Of a stretch of DNA of 5,629 bases, positions 1-5,444 are shown piece by piece; position 1 is the stretch's first letter; every line of letters starts with the position of its first letter. The notes beneath the pieces are model-generated. The model ran no database searches, was not told where the DNA came from, and saw only the letters and a program-made list of their open reading frames with translations. Position numbers and translations under genes: made by a program. This stretch comes from Bacteroidota bacterium (GTDB taxonomy: Bacteria > Bacteroidota > Bacteroidia > Bacteroidales > Prolixibacteraceae): contig JAUYTA010000941.1 in the NCBI GenBank assembly GCA_030695265.1, positions 1 to 5,629 on the forward strand. Reading direction: 5' to 3'.

Positions 1-2456
1 GGATGGACGTTTTGGTTGGTCCGGGGCGTGGTTCGGCTGCCGGATCGGTGGTTTCGTATTGTGTTGGGATTACCAACATCGATCCGATGAAATATGATTT
101 GCTGTTCGAACGTTTCCTGAATCCCGACCGTATTTCGATGCCCGATGTGGACATCGACTTTGATGATGACGGCCGCCAAAAGGTACTCGAATATGTGACA
201 AAAAAATACGGTAACGACAAGGTTGCACACATTTGCACTTTCGGTACAATGGCTACAAAATCGGCCATCAAAGATGTTGCACGGGTATTGAAACTGCCTC
301 TTTCGGAAGCCGACCGACTGACAAAACTGGTTCCTGATGCTCCAAAAATGAATTTTTCCATCGCATTTAAGGAAAGTCCGGAGCTGAAAAAGGAACTGTT
401 TTCGAACAACGAATTGGTAAAGACAACCCTGAAATTTGCCCAGACACTCGAAGGCTCGGTGCGTCAAACAGGTGTTCATGCCTGCGGAATTCTTATCAGC
501 CGCGATCCGCTCATCGAGCATATTCCGGTAATGTTTTCAAAGGATGATGAAAACCTGCTTACCACCCAATACGATGGTAAGTTTGTGGAAGACATCGGTT
601 TGCTGAAGATGGACTTTCTGGGTCTGAAAACCCTTTCTATCATAAAGGAAACGATCGAGAATGTAAAACTTTCGCGGAAAATCACCATCGATATGGATGA
701 TCTTCCGGAGAAAGACCCCGTGACTTTGGAGCTTTTTGCAAATGGCGATACCACCGGGATTTTCCAGTTCGAGTCGCCCGGAATGAAAAAGCATTTGCGT
801 AACCTGAAACCAAACCGTTTCGAAGATTTGGTGGCCATGAACGCGCTCTACCGTCCTGGCCCGATGGAGTATATTCCTTCGTTTATCAAGCGAAAACATG
901 GTCAGGAAAAAATAGAATACGACCACCCCCTGATGGAACCTTACCTGAAAGATACCTATGGAATTACGGTTTATCAGGAACAGGTGATGTTACAATCGAG
1001 AGCGCTGGCCGGATTTACCCGTGGCGATTCCGATTCGCTGCGTAAAGCGATGGGTAAGAAGCTGATTTACATGATGGACAAGCTGAAGGTCAAATTTAAA
1101 GACGGATGTCTTGCCAATCCTGAATTTATTGAAGGCTGTAAAGAAGGCAATAAGGATGCAACAAAGCTGATCGAAAAAATCTGGAAAGACTGGGAAGCTT
1201 TTGCCAGTTACGCGTTCAACAAATCGCATTCGGTGTGTTATGCCTGGGTGGCCTATCAAACAGGTTACCTGAAAGCAAACTTTCCGGCAGAATTTATGGC
1301 TGCAAACATGAGCCGGAACCTCAGCAATATTACTGAAATTTCGAAGCTGATGGAAGAATGCAAGCGCATGAAAATGAATGTACTGGGACCAGATGTGAGC
1401 GAAAGTTACGCCAAATTCACGGTGAACAAAGCCGGGAACATCCGTTTTGGGATGGCTGCCATAAAAGGAGTTGGAGAGGGTGCTGTTCTGGACATCATCA
1501 AAGCGCGCAAGGATGGCGAGTTCAAAGATATTTATGATTTCGTTGAACGGGTGAACCTTCAGTCGGCAAACAAAAAGAACATTGAAGCGCTGGCCATGGC
1601 GGGTGCCTTCGACGGATTTAAAAAGCATACCCGCAGTCAGTTTTTTGCCCCCGATGAAAGTGATGTTACATTTATCGAAAAGCTAATCAGGTACGGCAAC
1701 AAAATGCAGTACGAAAGCAACAACATGCAACCTTCACTTTTTGGTGAAATCATGTCAACCCAATCGGTCCAAAGGCCTGAACCAGTTCTTGTTCCAGAAT
1801 GGCCGAACCTTGTTTTGCTGGAAAAAGAAAAAGCGCTGATCGGGATTTATCTCACCTCCCACCCGCTCGACAAATATAAAATTGAGATCGATACACTGGC
1901 TTCCAGGGATGTTACTATTCAGGATCTGAACAGCAATATTGATGCATTGAAAGGCCGCGAACTGACTTTTGTTGGGATGGTTACCGAAGCCCGCGAGGCG
2001 TTTGGCAAAACCGGAAAACCATACAGCCAAATAGTTTTGACCGATTATACCGATTCGTATAAAATGTTCTTTTTCGCCAAAGATTACGTGGAGTATGGAA
2101 AATTCTGCAAACAAGGACTTTACCTTTTGGTGAAAGGAGTCGTTCAAAACCGTTTTGGAGGCGATCAGCTTGAATACAAAGTCAGCAGGATTGAGCTGAT
2201 GGACGATATCCGCGAGAAATATTTTAAAAGTATTACCGTGCAGGTTCCGCTGACTGCGATCAATTATGAAATGGTTGCCGAACTGGAGCGCCTTACACAA
2301 AAAAGCAAAGGAAAATCGCTCCTGAAATTCGACGTTTGGGATCCCGAAACAAAATTGATGGTTAATCTGTTTTCAAGAAATACCCGCATTGAAATCACCA
2401 ACGAATTGCTCGCTTATTTTGATAAAAACGACGATCTTGCTTTTAAAATTAATTAG
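1..2456 (+). CDS. dnaE: DNA polymerase III alpha subunit (replicative polymerase), 5'-partial
   Basis: This is the catalytic subunit of the chromosomal replicase. The window opens inside the gene: codons begin at base 3 and 817 residues are visible. By alignment from memory with E. coli DnaE, about 350 N-terminal residues (PHP domain and start of the palm) are missing. Visible residue numbers follow. The GPGRGSAAGS palm motif is at 7-16. The MPDVDIDF motif (46-53) carries the metal-binding Asp50 and Asp52. The third Asp is Asp204 in KMDFLGLKT, 154 residues later, the same spacing as E. coli D401 and D555. The fingers contain YQEQVM (324-329), RKAMGKK (347-353) and FNKSHS (405-410). The helix-hairpin-helix AIKGVGEG is at 486-493. 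A QPSLF clamp-binding motif lies at 576-580, followed by an OB fold at about 650-732. The C-terminus is intact and ends in TAG. The polymerase active site is complete. The long antisense reading frames here encode nothing recognisable. Confidence 0.98.
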   Translation, partial: MDVLVGPGRGSAAGSVVSYCVGITNIDPMKYDLLFERFLNPDRISMPDVDIDFDDDGRQKVLEYVTKKYGNDKVAHICTFGTMATKSAIKDVARVLKLPLSEADRLTKLVPDAPKMNFSIAFKESPELKKELFSNNELVKTTLKFAQTLEGSVRQTGVHACGILISRDPLIEHIPVMFSKDDENLLTTQYDGKFVEDIGLLKMDFLGLKTLSIIKETIENVKLSRKITIDMDDLPEKDPVTLELFANGDTTGIFQFESPGMKKHLRNLKPNRFEDLVAMNALYRPGPMEYIPSFIKRKHGQEKIEYDHPLMEPYLKDTYGITVYQEQVMLQSRALAGFTRGDSDSLRKAMGKKLIYMMDKLKVKFKDGCLANPEFIEGCKEGNKDATKLIEKIWKDWEAFASYAFNKSHSVCYAWVAYQTGYLKANFPAEFMAANMSRNLSNITEISKLMEECKRMKMNVLGPDVSESYAKFTVNKAGNIRFGMAAIKGVGEGAVLDIIKARKDGEFKDIYDFVERVNLQSANKKNIEALAMAGAFDGFKKHTRSQFFAPDESDVTFIEKLIRYGNKMQYESNNMQPSLFGEIMSTQSVQRPEPVLVPEWPNLVLLEKEKALIGIYLTSHPLDKYKIEIDTLASRDVTIQDLNSNIDALKGRELTFVGMVTEAREAFGKTGKPYSQIVLTDYTDSYKMFFFAKDYVEYGKFCKQGLYLLVKGVVQNRFGGDQLEYKVSRIELMDDIREKYFKSITVQVPLTAINYEMVAELERLTQKSKGKSLLKFDVWDPETKLMVNLFSRNTRIEITNELLAYFDKNDDLAFKIN
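1728..1742 (+). other. Internal beta-clamp-binding motif (QPSLF) in DnaE
   Basis: Codons 576-580 of the visible protein read QPSLF, a good match to the bacterial sliding-clamp consensus QxxLF. The motif sits between the helix-hairpin-helix/beta-binding domain and the OB fold, the position where E. coli DnaE carries QADMF. The flanking residues NNM and GEI look like the usual flexible loop. This is read from the sequence and assigned from family knowledge; binding itself is inferred. Confidence 0.75.
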
Positions 2457-2466
2457 GCTAATTTTG
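2437..2466 (+). promoter_or_regulatory. Bacteroidota-type promoter for trx
   Basis: TTG at 2437-2439, a 19-bp spacer and TAATTTTG at 2459-2466 match the Bacteroidota primary-sigma consensus (TTG at -33, TAnnTTTG at -7). The -33 box lies inside the last codons of dnaE and the -7 box straddles the region just after its stop. Transcription would begin near 2473, giving a leader of about 40 nt before the thioredoxin start at 2513. This implies that trx can be expressed independently of dnaE, although read-through from dnaE is also possible because no terminator separates them. Confidence 0.7.
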
Positions 2467-2512
2467 TGGAGGTTTTAGGGTTTGTAACTATTCACACATA
2501 AAATATTATACT

Positions 2513-2830
2513 ATGGCTTTAGAAATTAATGATGCAAATTTTGAAGAATTGGTGCTTCAGGCCGGTCTGCCGGTTTTGGTAGATTTTTGGGCAGAATGGT
2601 GTGGCCCTTGCCGCATGGTTGGTCCAATCGTCCAGGAACTTTCGGAAGATTACGCCGGAAAGTTGGTAGTTGGGAAAGTAGATGTTGACAGCAATCCTGG
2701 CATCGCTTCCAAATATGGGATCCGTAACATCCCAACGATATTGTTTTTCAAAGATGGTGTTGTGGTCGAAAAACACGTTGGAGCTGCTCCGAAAACAACC
2801 CTATCGTCAAAAGTTGACAGTATTCTTTAA
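2513..2830 (+). CDS. trxA: Thioredoxin
   Basis: This 105-residue cytoplasmic disulfide reductase is the normal length for a single-domain thioredoxin. It reduces protein disulfides and is itself recharged by thioredoxin reductase. The redox motif WCGPC is at 29-33 (Cys30, Cys33). The preceding VDFWAEWCGPC context is classical. Asp24 corresponds to the buried Asp26 of E. coli and Lys55 to Lys57. The cis-proline is Pro74 in NIPT. There is no signal peptide or lipoprotein box, so it is not one of the periplasmic TlpA/ResA-type proteins common in this phylum. The start is the only reasonable one: the ATG follows an AT-rich leader without a Shine-Dalgarno sequence, as is usual in Bacteroidota. It lies 56 bp after dnaE and is followed by a strong terminator hairpin. 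The symbol trxA is by family; a genome of this type usually has several paralogues. Confidence 0.96.
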   Translation: MALEINDANFEELVLQAGLPVLVDFWAEWCGPCRMVGPIVQELSEDYAGKLVVGKVDVDSNPGIASKYGIRNIPTILFFKDGVVVEKHVGAAPKTTLSSKVDSIL

Positions 2831-2843
2831 AACGATATTTTTA
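2814..2843 (+). promoter_or_regulatory. Candidate promoter for the DUF58 gene (one mismatch)
   Basis: TTG at 2814-2816 (within TTGACA, in the last codons of trx) is followed after 19 bp by TATTTTTA at 2836-2843. This is one base from the TAnnTTTG consensus, with exactly the spacing seen at the trx promoter. Transcription would start near 2850, inside the 5' arm of the trx terminator, so the initiated RNA would carry only part of that hairpin. AT-rich sequence gives chance matches easily, so this is tentative. Confidence 0.35.
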
Positions 2844-2847
2844 TACT

Positions 2848-2890
2848 AAAAAGGCATAGGAATCAGTGTTTCTTATGCCTTTTTTATTTT
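2848..2890 (+). terminator. Rho-independent terminator after trx
   Basis: A 15-bp stem pairs 2848-2862 with 2870-2884 around a 7-nt loop, with a single G-U wobble; the arms are AAAAAGGCATAGGAA and TTCTTATGCCTTTTT. A T-rich run continues to 2890. It begins 17 nt after the trx stop codon and ends only 6 nt before the ATG of the DUF58 gene, so it also forms the immediate leader of that gene. Because both arms carry A and T runs, it could work in both directions. Confidence 0.85.
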
Positions 2891-2896
2891 ATTGAT

Positions 2897-3826
2897 ATGA
2901 ACAACTTACTCGACATACAACAGTTTCAGCAATTTGATAACCTCGAATTTATCTCGAAAGAGGTGGTTGAAGGCTTTATCACCGGTTTGCACCGAAGCCC
3001 CTTCCATGGTTTTTCGGTTGAATTTGCCGAACACCGGTTATACAATACAGGTGAATCGACCAAACACATTGATTGGAAACTGTTTGCCCGAACCGATCGT
3101 TTATTTGTAAAACAATACGAAGAAGAGACCAATCTCCGCTGCCAGATTGTGATCGACACCTCATCGTCAATGCTTTTCCCTTACGAAAAGGGGAAACCTT
3201 CAAAAGCCAACAAACTTGCATTTTCTATTTATTCGGCAGCAGCAATCATTTATCTGCTGCGCAAACAGCGCGATGCAGTAGGCCTTTCACTTTTTTCTGA
3301 CGTGATCGATTTTCACTCACAGGCTCGTTTATCATCGGTTCATGTAGATTTATTGTACAATCAACTGGGAGGTTTGCTGCGGCAGGAACAGGCACAATTG
3401 CACAAAAAAACCAACACGATTGATGCCCTGCACATGATTGCCGAAAACATTCACAAACGTTCATTGGTAATTCTGTTCAGCGATTTGATAGAAGAGGAAA
3501 GTACCGACGAATTGTTTGAAGCGCTTCAACACCTGAAATACAACAAACACGAAGTACTGCTTTTTCATGTAACCGATCACCGCCAGGAAAAACAGTTCGA
3601 TTTCAGGAACCAACCATACCGGTTTGTCGACCTCGAAACCGGTGAACACCTGCGGTTCTCACCCAATGATTTGAAGAAAAATTACGAAAAAGCCATGTCT
3701 GACTATTTTGAAGAGATGCGTGTCCGGTGCGGTCAGTACCAGATCGACCTTGCCGAAGCTGATATCAACGAAGACTTTAAACATGTGCTATATACTTATT
3801 TGCTGAAGAGAAAGCGATTGTTCTAA
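2897..3826 (+). CDS. DUF58 domain protein (von Willebrand factor A-like fold)
   Basis: This 309-residue soluble protein belongs to the DUF58 family, relatives of which are usually encoded beside MoxR AAA+ ATPases and Bat proteins. The biochemical role is not established; a scaffold or chaperone-like function with MoxR is generally proposed. The family signature is clear: EHRLYNTGE (45-53), then HIDWKLFARTDRLFVKQYEEE (57-77), where W60, R65 and K72 are the usual conserved positions. A MIDAS-like DTSSS (87-91, pattern DxSxS) follows, and LFSDL (194-198) supplies the later strand and Asp typical of vWA folds. No signal peptide or membrane segment is visible, fitting a cytoplasmic protein. The ATG start follows an AT-rich stretch without a Shine-Dalgarno sequence, 66 bp after trx and tight against the trx terminator. 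No MoxR or Bat gene is adjacent in this window, so its partner must be encoded elsewhere. Confidence 0.92.
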   Translation: MNNLLDIQQFQQFDNLEFISKEVVEGFITGLHRSPFHGFSVEFAEHRLYNTGESTKHIDWKLFARTDRLFVKQYEEETNLRCQIVIDTSSSMLFPYEKGKPSKANKLAFSIYSAAAIIYLLRKQRDAVGLSLFSDVIDFHSQARLSSVHVDLLYNQLGGLLRQEQAQLHKKTNTIDALHMIAENIHKRSLVILFSDLIEEESTDELFEALQHLKYNKHEVLLFHVTDHRQEKQFDFRNQPYRFVDLETGEHLRFSPNDLKKNYEKAMSDYFEEMRVRCGQYQIDLAEADINEDFKHVLYTYLLKRKRLF

Positions 3827-3830
3827 GAAG

Positions 3831-3871
3831 AAGCCCCATCCCCAACCCTTCCCCAAAATAGGGAAAGGAGC
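3831..3871 (+). repeat. GC-rich palindromic repeat, left copy (REP-like)
   Basis: This copy begins AAGCCCC and contains an imperfect hairpin (CCTTCCCC, short A-rich loop, GGGAAAGG; about 3847-3868). It starts 4 bp after the DUF58 stop codon. It aligns over about 40 nt, with several substitutions, to the reverse complement of the copy at 3963-4002. C-rich elements of this appearance recur between genes in many Bacteroidota genomes (from memory). Its number elsewhere in this genome cannot be seen. Confidence 0.65.
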
Positions 3872-3962
3872 TGGTCATTGAAAATCATTAACAATACCAC
3901 ATTTGTAGAGAATTTGGTTTTGCATTGTTCTTATTGGATAGCTTTTCAGAATTTGCAATACC
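3872..3962. other. Spacer between the inverted repeats; no gene seen
   Basis: These 91 bp are AT-rich and contain no convincing reading frame or promoter. Two short direct repeats occur: AGAATTTG at 3909-3916 and 3948-3955, and CAATACC at 3892-3898 and 3956-3962. Their spacings differ (39 and 64 bp), so they do not form a tandem unit. Together with the flanking repeats this makes a symmetrical element of about 172 bp. Confidence 0.4.
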
Positions 3963-4002
3963 GAGGCCTCTCCCTTTCGGGGAGAGGTTTGGAGAGGGGC
4001 TT
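3963..4002 (-). repeat. GC-rich palindromic repeat, right inverted copy (REP-like)
   Basis: This is the inverted partner of the copy at 3831-3871, ending GGGGCTT at 3996-4002. It contains a perfect 8-bp hairpin: CCTCTCCC (3967-3974), a 5-nt loop, GGGAGAGG (3980-3987). The outer GGGGCTT is the exact complement of AAGCCCC at 3831-3837, so the whole 3831-4002 interval can also fold as one large inverted repeat. Confidence 0.7.
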
Positions 4003-4007
4003 TTTTT
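3966..4007 (+). terminator. Probable terminator for the DUF58 transcript, convergent region
   Basis: The hairpin-forming sequence at 3966-4000 ends in GGGGC followed by seven T residues (4001-4007), a rho-independent layout for + strand transcription. The T-run overlaps the stop codon of the convergent EEP gene (4006-4008). In the opposite direction the left repeat ends GGGGCTTCTTCTT, a weaker T-rich tail that could end EEP transcription. The paired repeats may therefore act as a bidirectional terminator. Confidence 0.5.
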
Positions 4008-5070
4008 ATTTTTCTGCCGGAAATAAATCGCAGCTTATCGGGAAATGGTCAGAGTGATCAATCGATGAAACTTCAAAGTTAAAGCTTGTAAAATTCGGGC
4101 TGTACAAAATGTAATCAATCCTGAATGAAGGCAATTTGCCATTGTAAGTATTGGCAGTTCCTCTTCCTGACTGAGTGAATGAATCTTTAAGATCACCTTT
4201 CACAGTACGGTAAGTAAACGAAACAGGGGTGTCGTTAAAATCGCCGCAAACAATTACCGGATAAGGACTTTCGCTGATAGATTGACGAAGTGTTGCTGCC
4301 TGTTCCGCCCTTTTAATCAGCGCTTCTTTAAATTTCAGGCCTAAAACCTTCATCTTTTCTTTTGTTTGGGGCTGGTTGTTAAAGTCGATTGAATCGATAG
4401 CATTGATTTCGGCTTCTCTTAGCTGGTACGATTGCAAATGACAGTTGTAAATCCTGACGGTATCAGTATCCATCAGTATATCGGTGAAGATGATCATGTT
4501 TCCCGAATTTTTAAACCTGATTTCTTCCATGTTCAGAATCGGAAACCGGGTCATGGTAAGCAGTCCTCCGGCATAACTGTTGTGTGCAAGTTGCAGGTGG
4601 TTTACCTGCGGAAGTTTGGTGTTCTTGATATCGAAAATCTGTCGTTTGTTCAACCTTACTTCCTGCAAACAAATGATATCCGCATTGTCCTGCCGCAAAA
4701 AATTCAGGATATGGTCAGCGTTTTCTTTGTTCGGAAACTGCGTGCTCCCCATGAAATACCTCACATTATAACTGGTCACCCTGACTCCTTTTTCGGCGGA
4801 TTGTTTCCCGGAAAACTGAAGGTAATTGCCAATGTGATTAAATCCGGCAAAAATTGTTAAAGCCGAAATAAGGGCGAATTTGGGTTTAATAACAATCCAT
4901 AAAATAATGAAAACGATATTAACTACCAGAAGATAAGGATAAGCCATTCCGAACAGTGCAGGAATCCATAATTCCCCTGGACTTATAAAAACCGACAAGT
5001 AAGCGACACCAATTGCAAAAATTGCGACGAGGTTAAAAAGCAGAAGCGTATATACAAAAAGATGTTTCAA
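4006..5070 (-). CDS. Membrane-anchored endonuclease/exonuclease/phosphatase (EEP) family protein
   Basis: This 354-residue protein has an N-terminal membrane part and a C-terminal EEP (DNase I/exonuclease III-like) domain. Hydrophobic helices are at about 4-28, 34-60 and 65-80. The domain begins near residue 95 with TSYNVRYF (Asn102). Metal and catalytic motifs follow in family order: CLQEVR (Glu137), NCHLQ (His211), CGDFND (Asp277, Asn279), FRIDYIL (Asp319) and SDHFPI (Asp341, His342), so the active site is intact. The substrate cannot be told from sequence; family members cleave phosphodiester or phosphomonoester bonds in nucleic acids, lipids or inositol phosphates. The chosen start is TTG at 5070. 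The same frame has a stop at 5089-5091 and no ATG until codon 43, which would remove the first helix. It overlaps the truncated parE frame by 38 bp, and the stop TAA overlaps the T-run of the convergent terminator. Confidence 0.9.
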   Translation of the reverse strand: MKHLFVYTLLLFNLVAIFAIGVAYLSVFISPGELWIPALFGMAYPYLLVVNIVFIILWIVIKPKFALISALTIFAGFNHIGNYLQFSGKQSAEKGVRVTSYNVRYFMGSTQFPNKENADHILNFLRQDNADIICLQEVRLNKRQIFDIKNTKLPQVNHLQLAHNSYAGGLLTMTRFPILNMEEIRFKNSGNMIIFTDILMDTDTVRIYNCHLQSYQLREAEINAIDSIDFNNQPQTKEKMKVLGLKFKEALIKRAEQAATLRQSISESPYPVIVCGDFNDTPVSFTYRTVKGDLKDSFTQSGRGTANTYNGKLPSFRIDYILYSPNFTSFNFEVSSIDHSDHFPISCDLFPAEK

Positions 5071-5239
5071 ATGGTTTGTGATTTTTACCTAACGCAGGGT
5101 TAAATGCAACTTCATTACAGTTTTCCAAAAGCATAAAATAATATTTGTCTGCCTGATTTTCAGACCATTTGTCAAAGGTATAATTCCAAATTCCGGTTAA
5201 ATCATCAACCGCTTTATTTGATAATTTATACTTAGCCAT
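5033..5239 (-). pseudogene. parE: parE-family toxin, C-terminally truncated remnant
   Basis: The reading frame of 68 codons starts MAKYKLSNKAVDDLTGIWNY, the typical N-terminus of Bacteroidota ParE/RelE-superfamily toxins. It continues through the helical hairpin (WSENQADKYY at 25-34, LLENCNEVAFNP at 37-48). Toxin similarity stops at about NPALGK (47-52, near base 5085). The remaining 16 or so residues are simply the EEP gene read in another frame. Family members are about 95-100 residues, so the C-terminal beta-sheet half, which holds the toxin's active surface, is gone. The ATG start is immediately after the parD stub stop (TGA then ATG) and keeps an ATGGCTAA overlap expected from an intact parDE pair. 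Toxicity is unlikely. ParE-class toxins usually poison DNA gyrase, but that is family knowledge only. Confidence 0.8.
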
Positions 5240-5305
5240 TCAATTTCTTTTTTGAATAATATTATCAAAATAGTCTCCTATTGATATTGAAGTGTTTCTA
5301 CTCAT
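5240..5305 (-). pseudogene. parD: parD-family antitoxin, internally deleted remnant (21 codons)
   Basis: A 21-codon frame starts MSRNTSISIGDYFDN, a recognisable N-terminus of ribbon-helix-helix ParD antitoxins: the DNA-contacting strand and the start of the first helix. It then reads RN and a TGA stop directly before the parE ATG. In the neighbouring frame, bases 5252-5232 read KKKLNG then TAA, overlapping the parE start as ATGGCTAA. This looks like the original antitoxin C-terminus. The simplest reading is an out-of-frame internal deletion of some 55-60 codons (antitoxins of this type are about 80 residues, so this is an estimate). Neither the second RHH helix nor the toxin-neutralising C-terminal region remains. 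Confidence 0.72.
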
Positions 5306-5323
5306 AATCCATCAATTTTTCTC

Positions 5324-5344
5324 CAAATCTACCAAAAATTGGTA
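5324..5344 (-). promoter_or_regulatory. Residual parDE promoter/operator
   Basis: A perfect 6-bp inverted repeat, TACCAA AAA TTGGTA (5330-5344), overlaps a -7-like box that reads TAGATTTG on the - strand (5331-5324), an exact TAnnTTTG match. Initiation would fall near 5317, about 12 nt before the parD start at 5305. No TTG lies 17-23 bp upstream, so the -33 part is missing or weak. A palindrome on the -7 box is the usual site for antitoxin autoregulation; that role is inferred. Confidence 0.5.
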
Positions 5345-5444
5345 TAATAGTAATGATGTCTTTCAATTTTTATAATCCCACATATTAGTTTCGTTCGCCT
5401 GCAATTATTAGAAAAATGTACTGCAATCTTTTTGAATTTATATG
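5345..5444. other. Intergenic stretch between prmC and the parDE remnant; no gene seen
   Basis: These 100 AT-rich bases hold no convincing gene and no obvious prmC terminator. ATTGCAG occurs twice in direct orientation when read on the - strand (around 5423 and 5402). A frame of 22 codons running from 5366 through the palindrome into the parD start (ending at 5298) has no ATG before its last codons, and I do not call it a gene. Confidence 0.4.

Noticed and set aside
476..2300. Several long reading frames on the - strand across dnaE (for example 990-1628 and 1755-2300)
   Set aside because: They are antisense to a well-conserved polymerase, show no recognisable domain and have no promoter or start context. 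They arise from the codon bias of dnaE.
3892..3962. Short direct repeats AGAATTTG and CAATACC as target-site duplications or a CRISPR-like array
   Set aside because: There are only two copies each of 7-8 bp with unequal spacing in AT-rich sequence. This is compatible with chance, and they do not flank the element.
4432..4860. A 142-codon + strand frame opposite the EEP gene
   Set aside because: It overlaps the conserved EEP domain on the other strand and has no family resemblance, so it is a shadow frame.
5173..5180. TACCTTTG on the - strand as a dedicated EEP promoter
   Set aside because: The box matches TAnnTTTG, but the nearest TTG lies 25 bp upstream, outside the usual 17-23 bp, and the sequence is parE coding DNA. 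I mention it only as an alternative.
5298..5366. A 22-codon frame on the - strand just upstream of and overlapping the parD start
   Set aside because: It begins at a TTG with no start signal, overlaps the palindrome and -7 box, and matches no family I can support. It is more likely untranslated leader.
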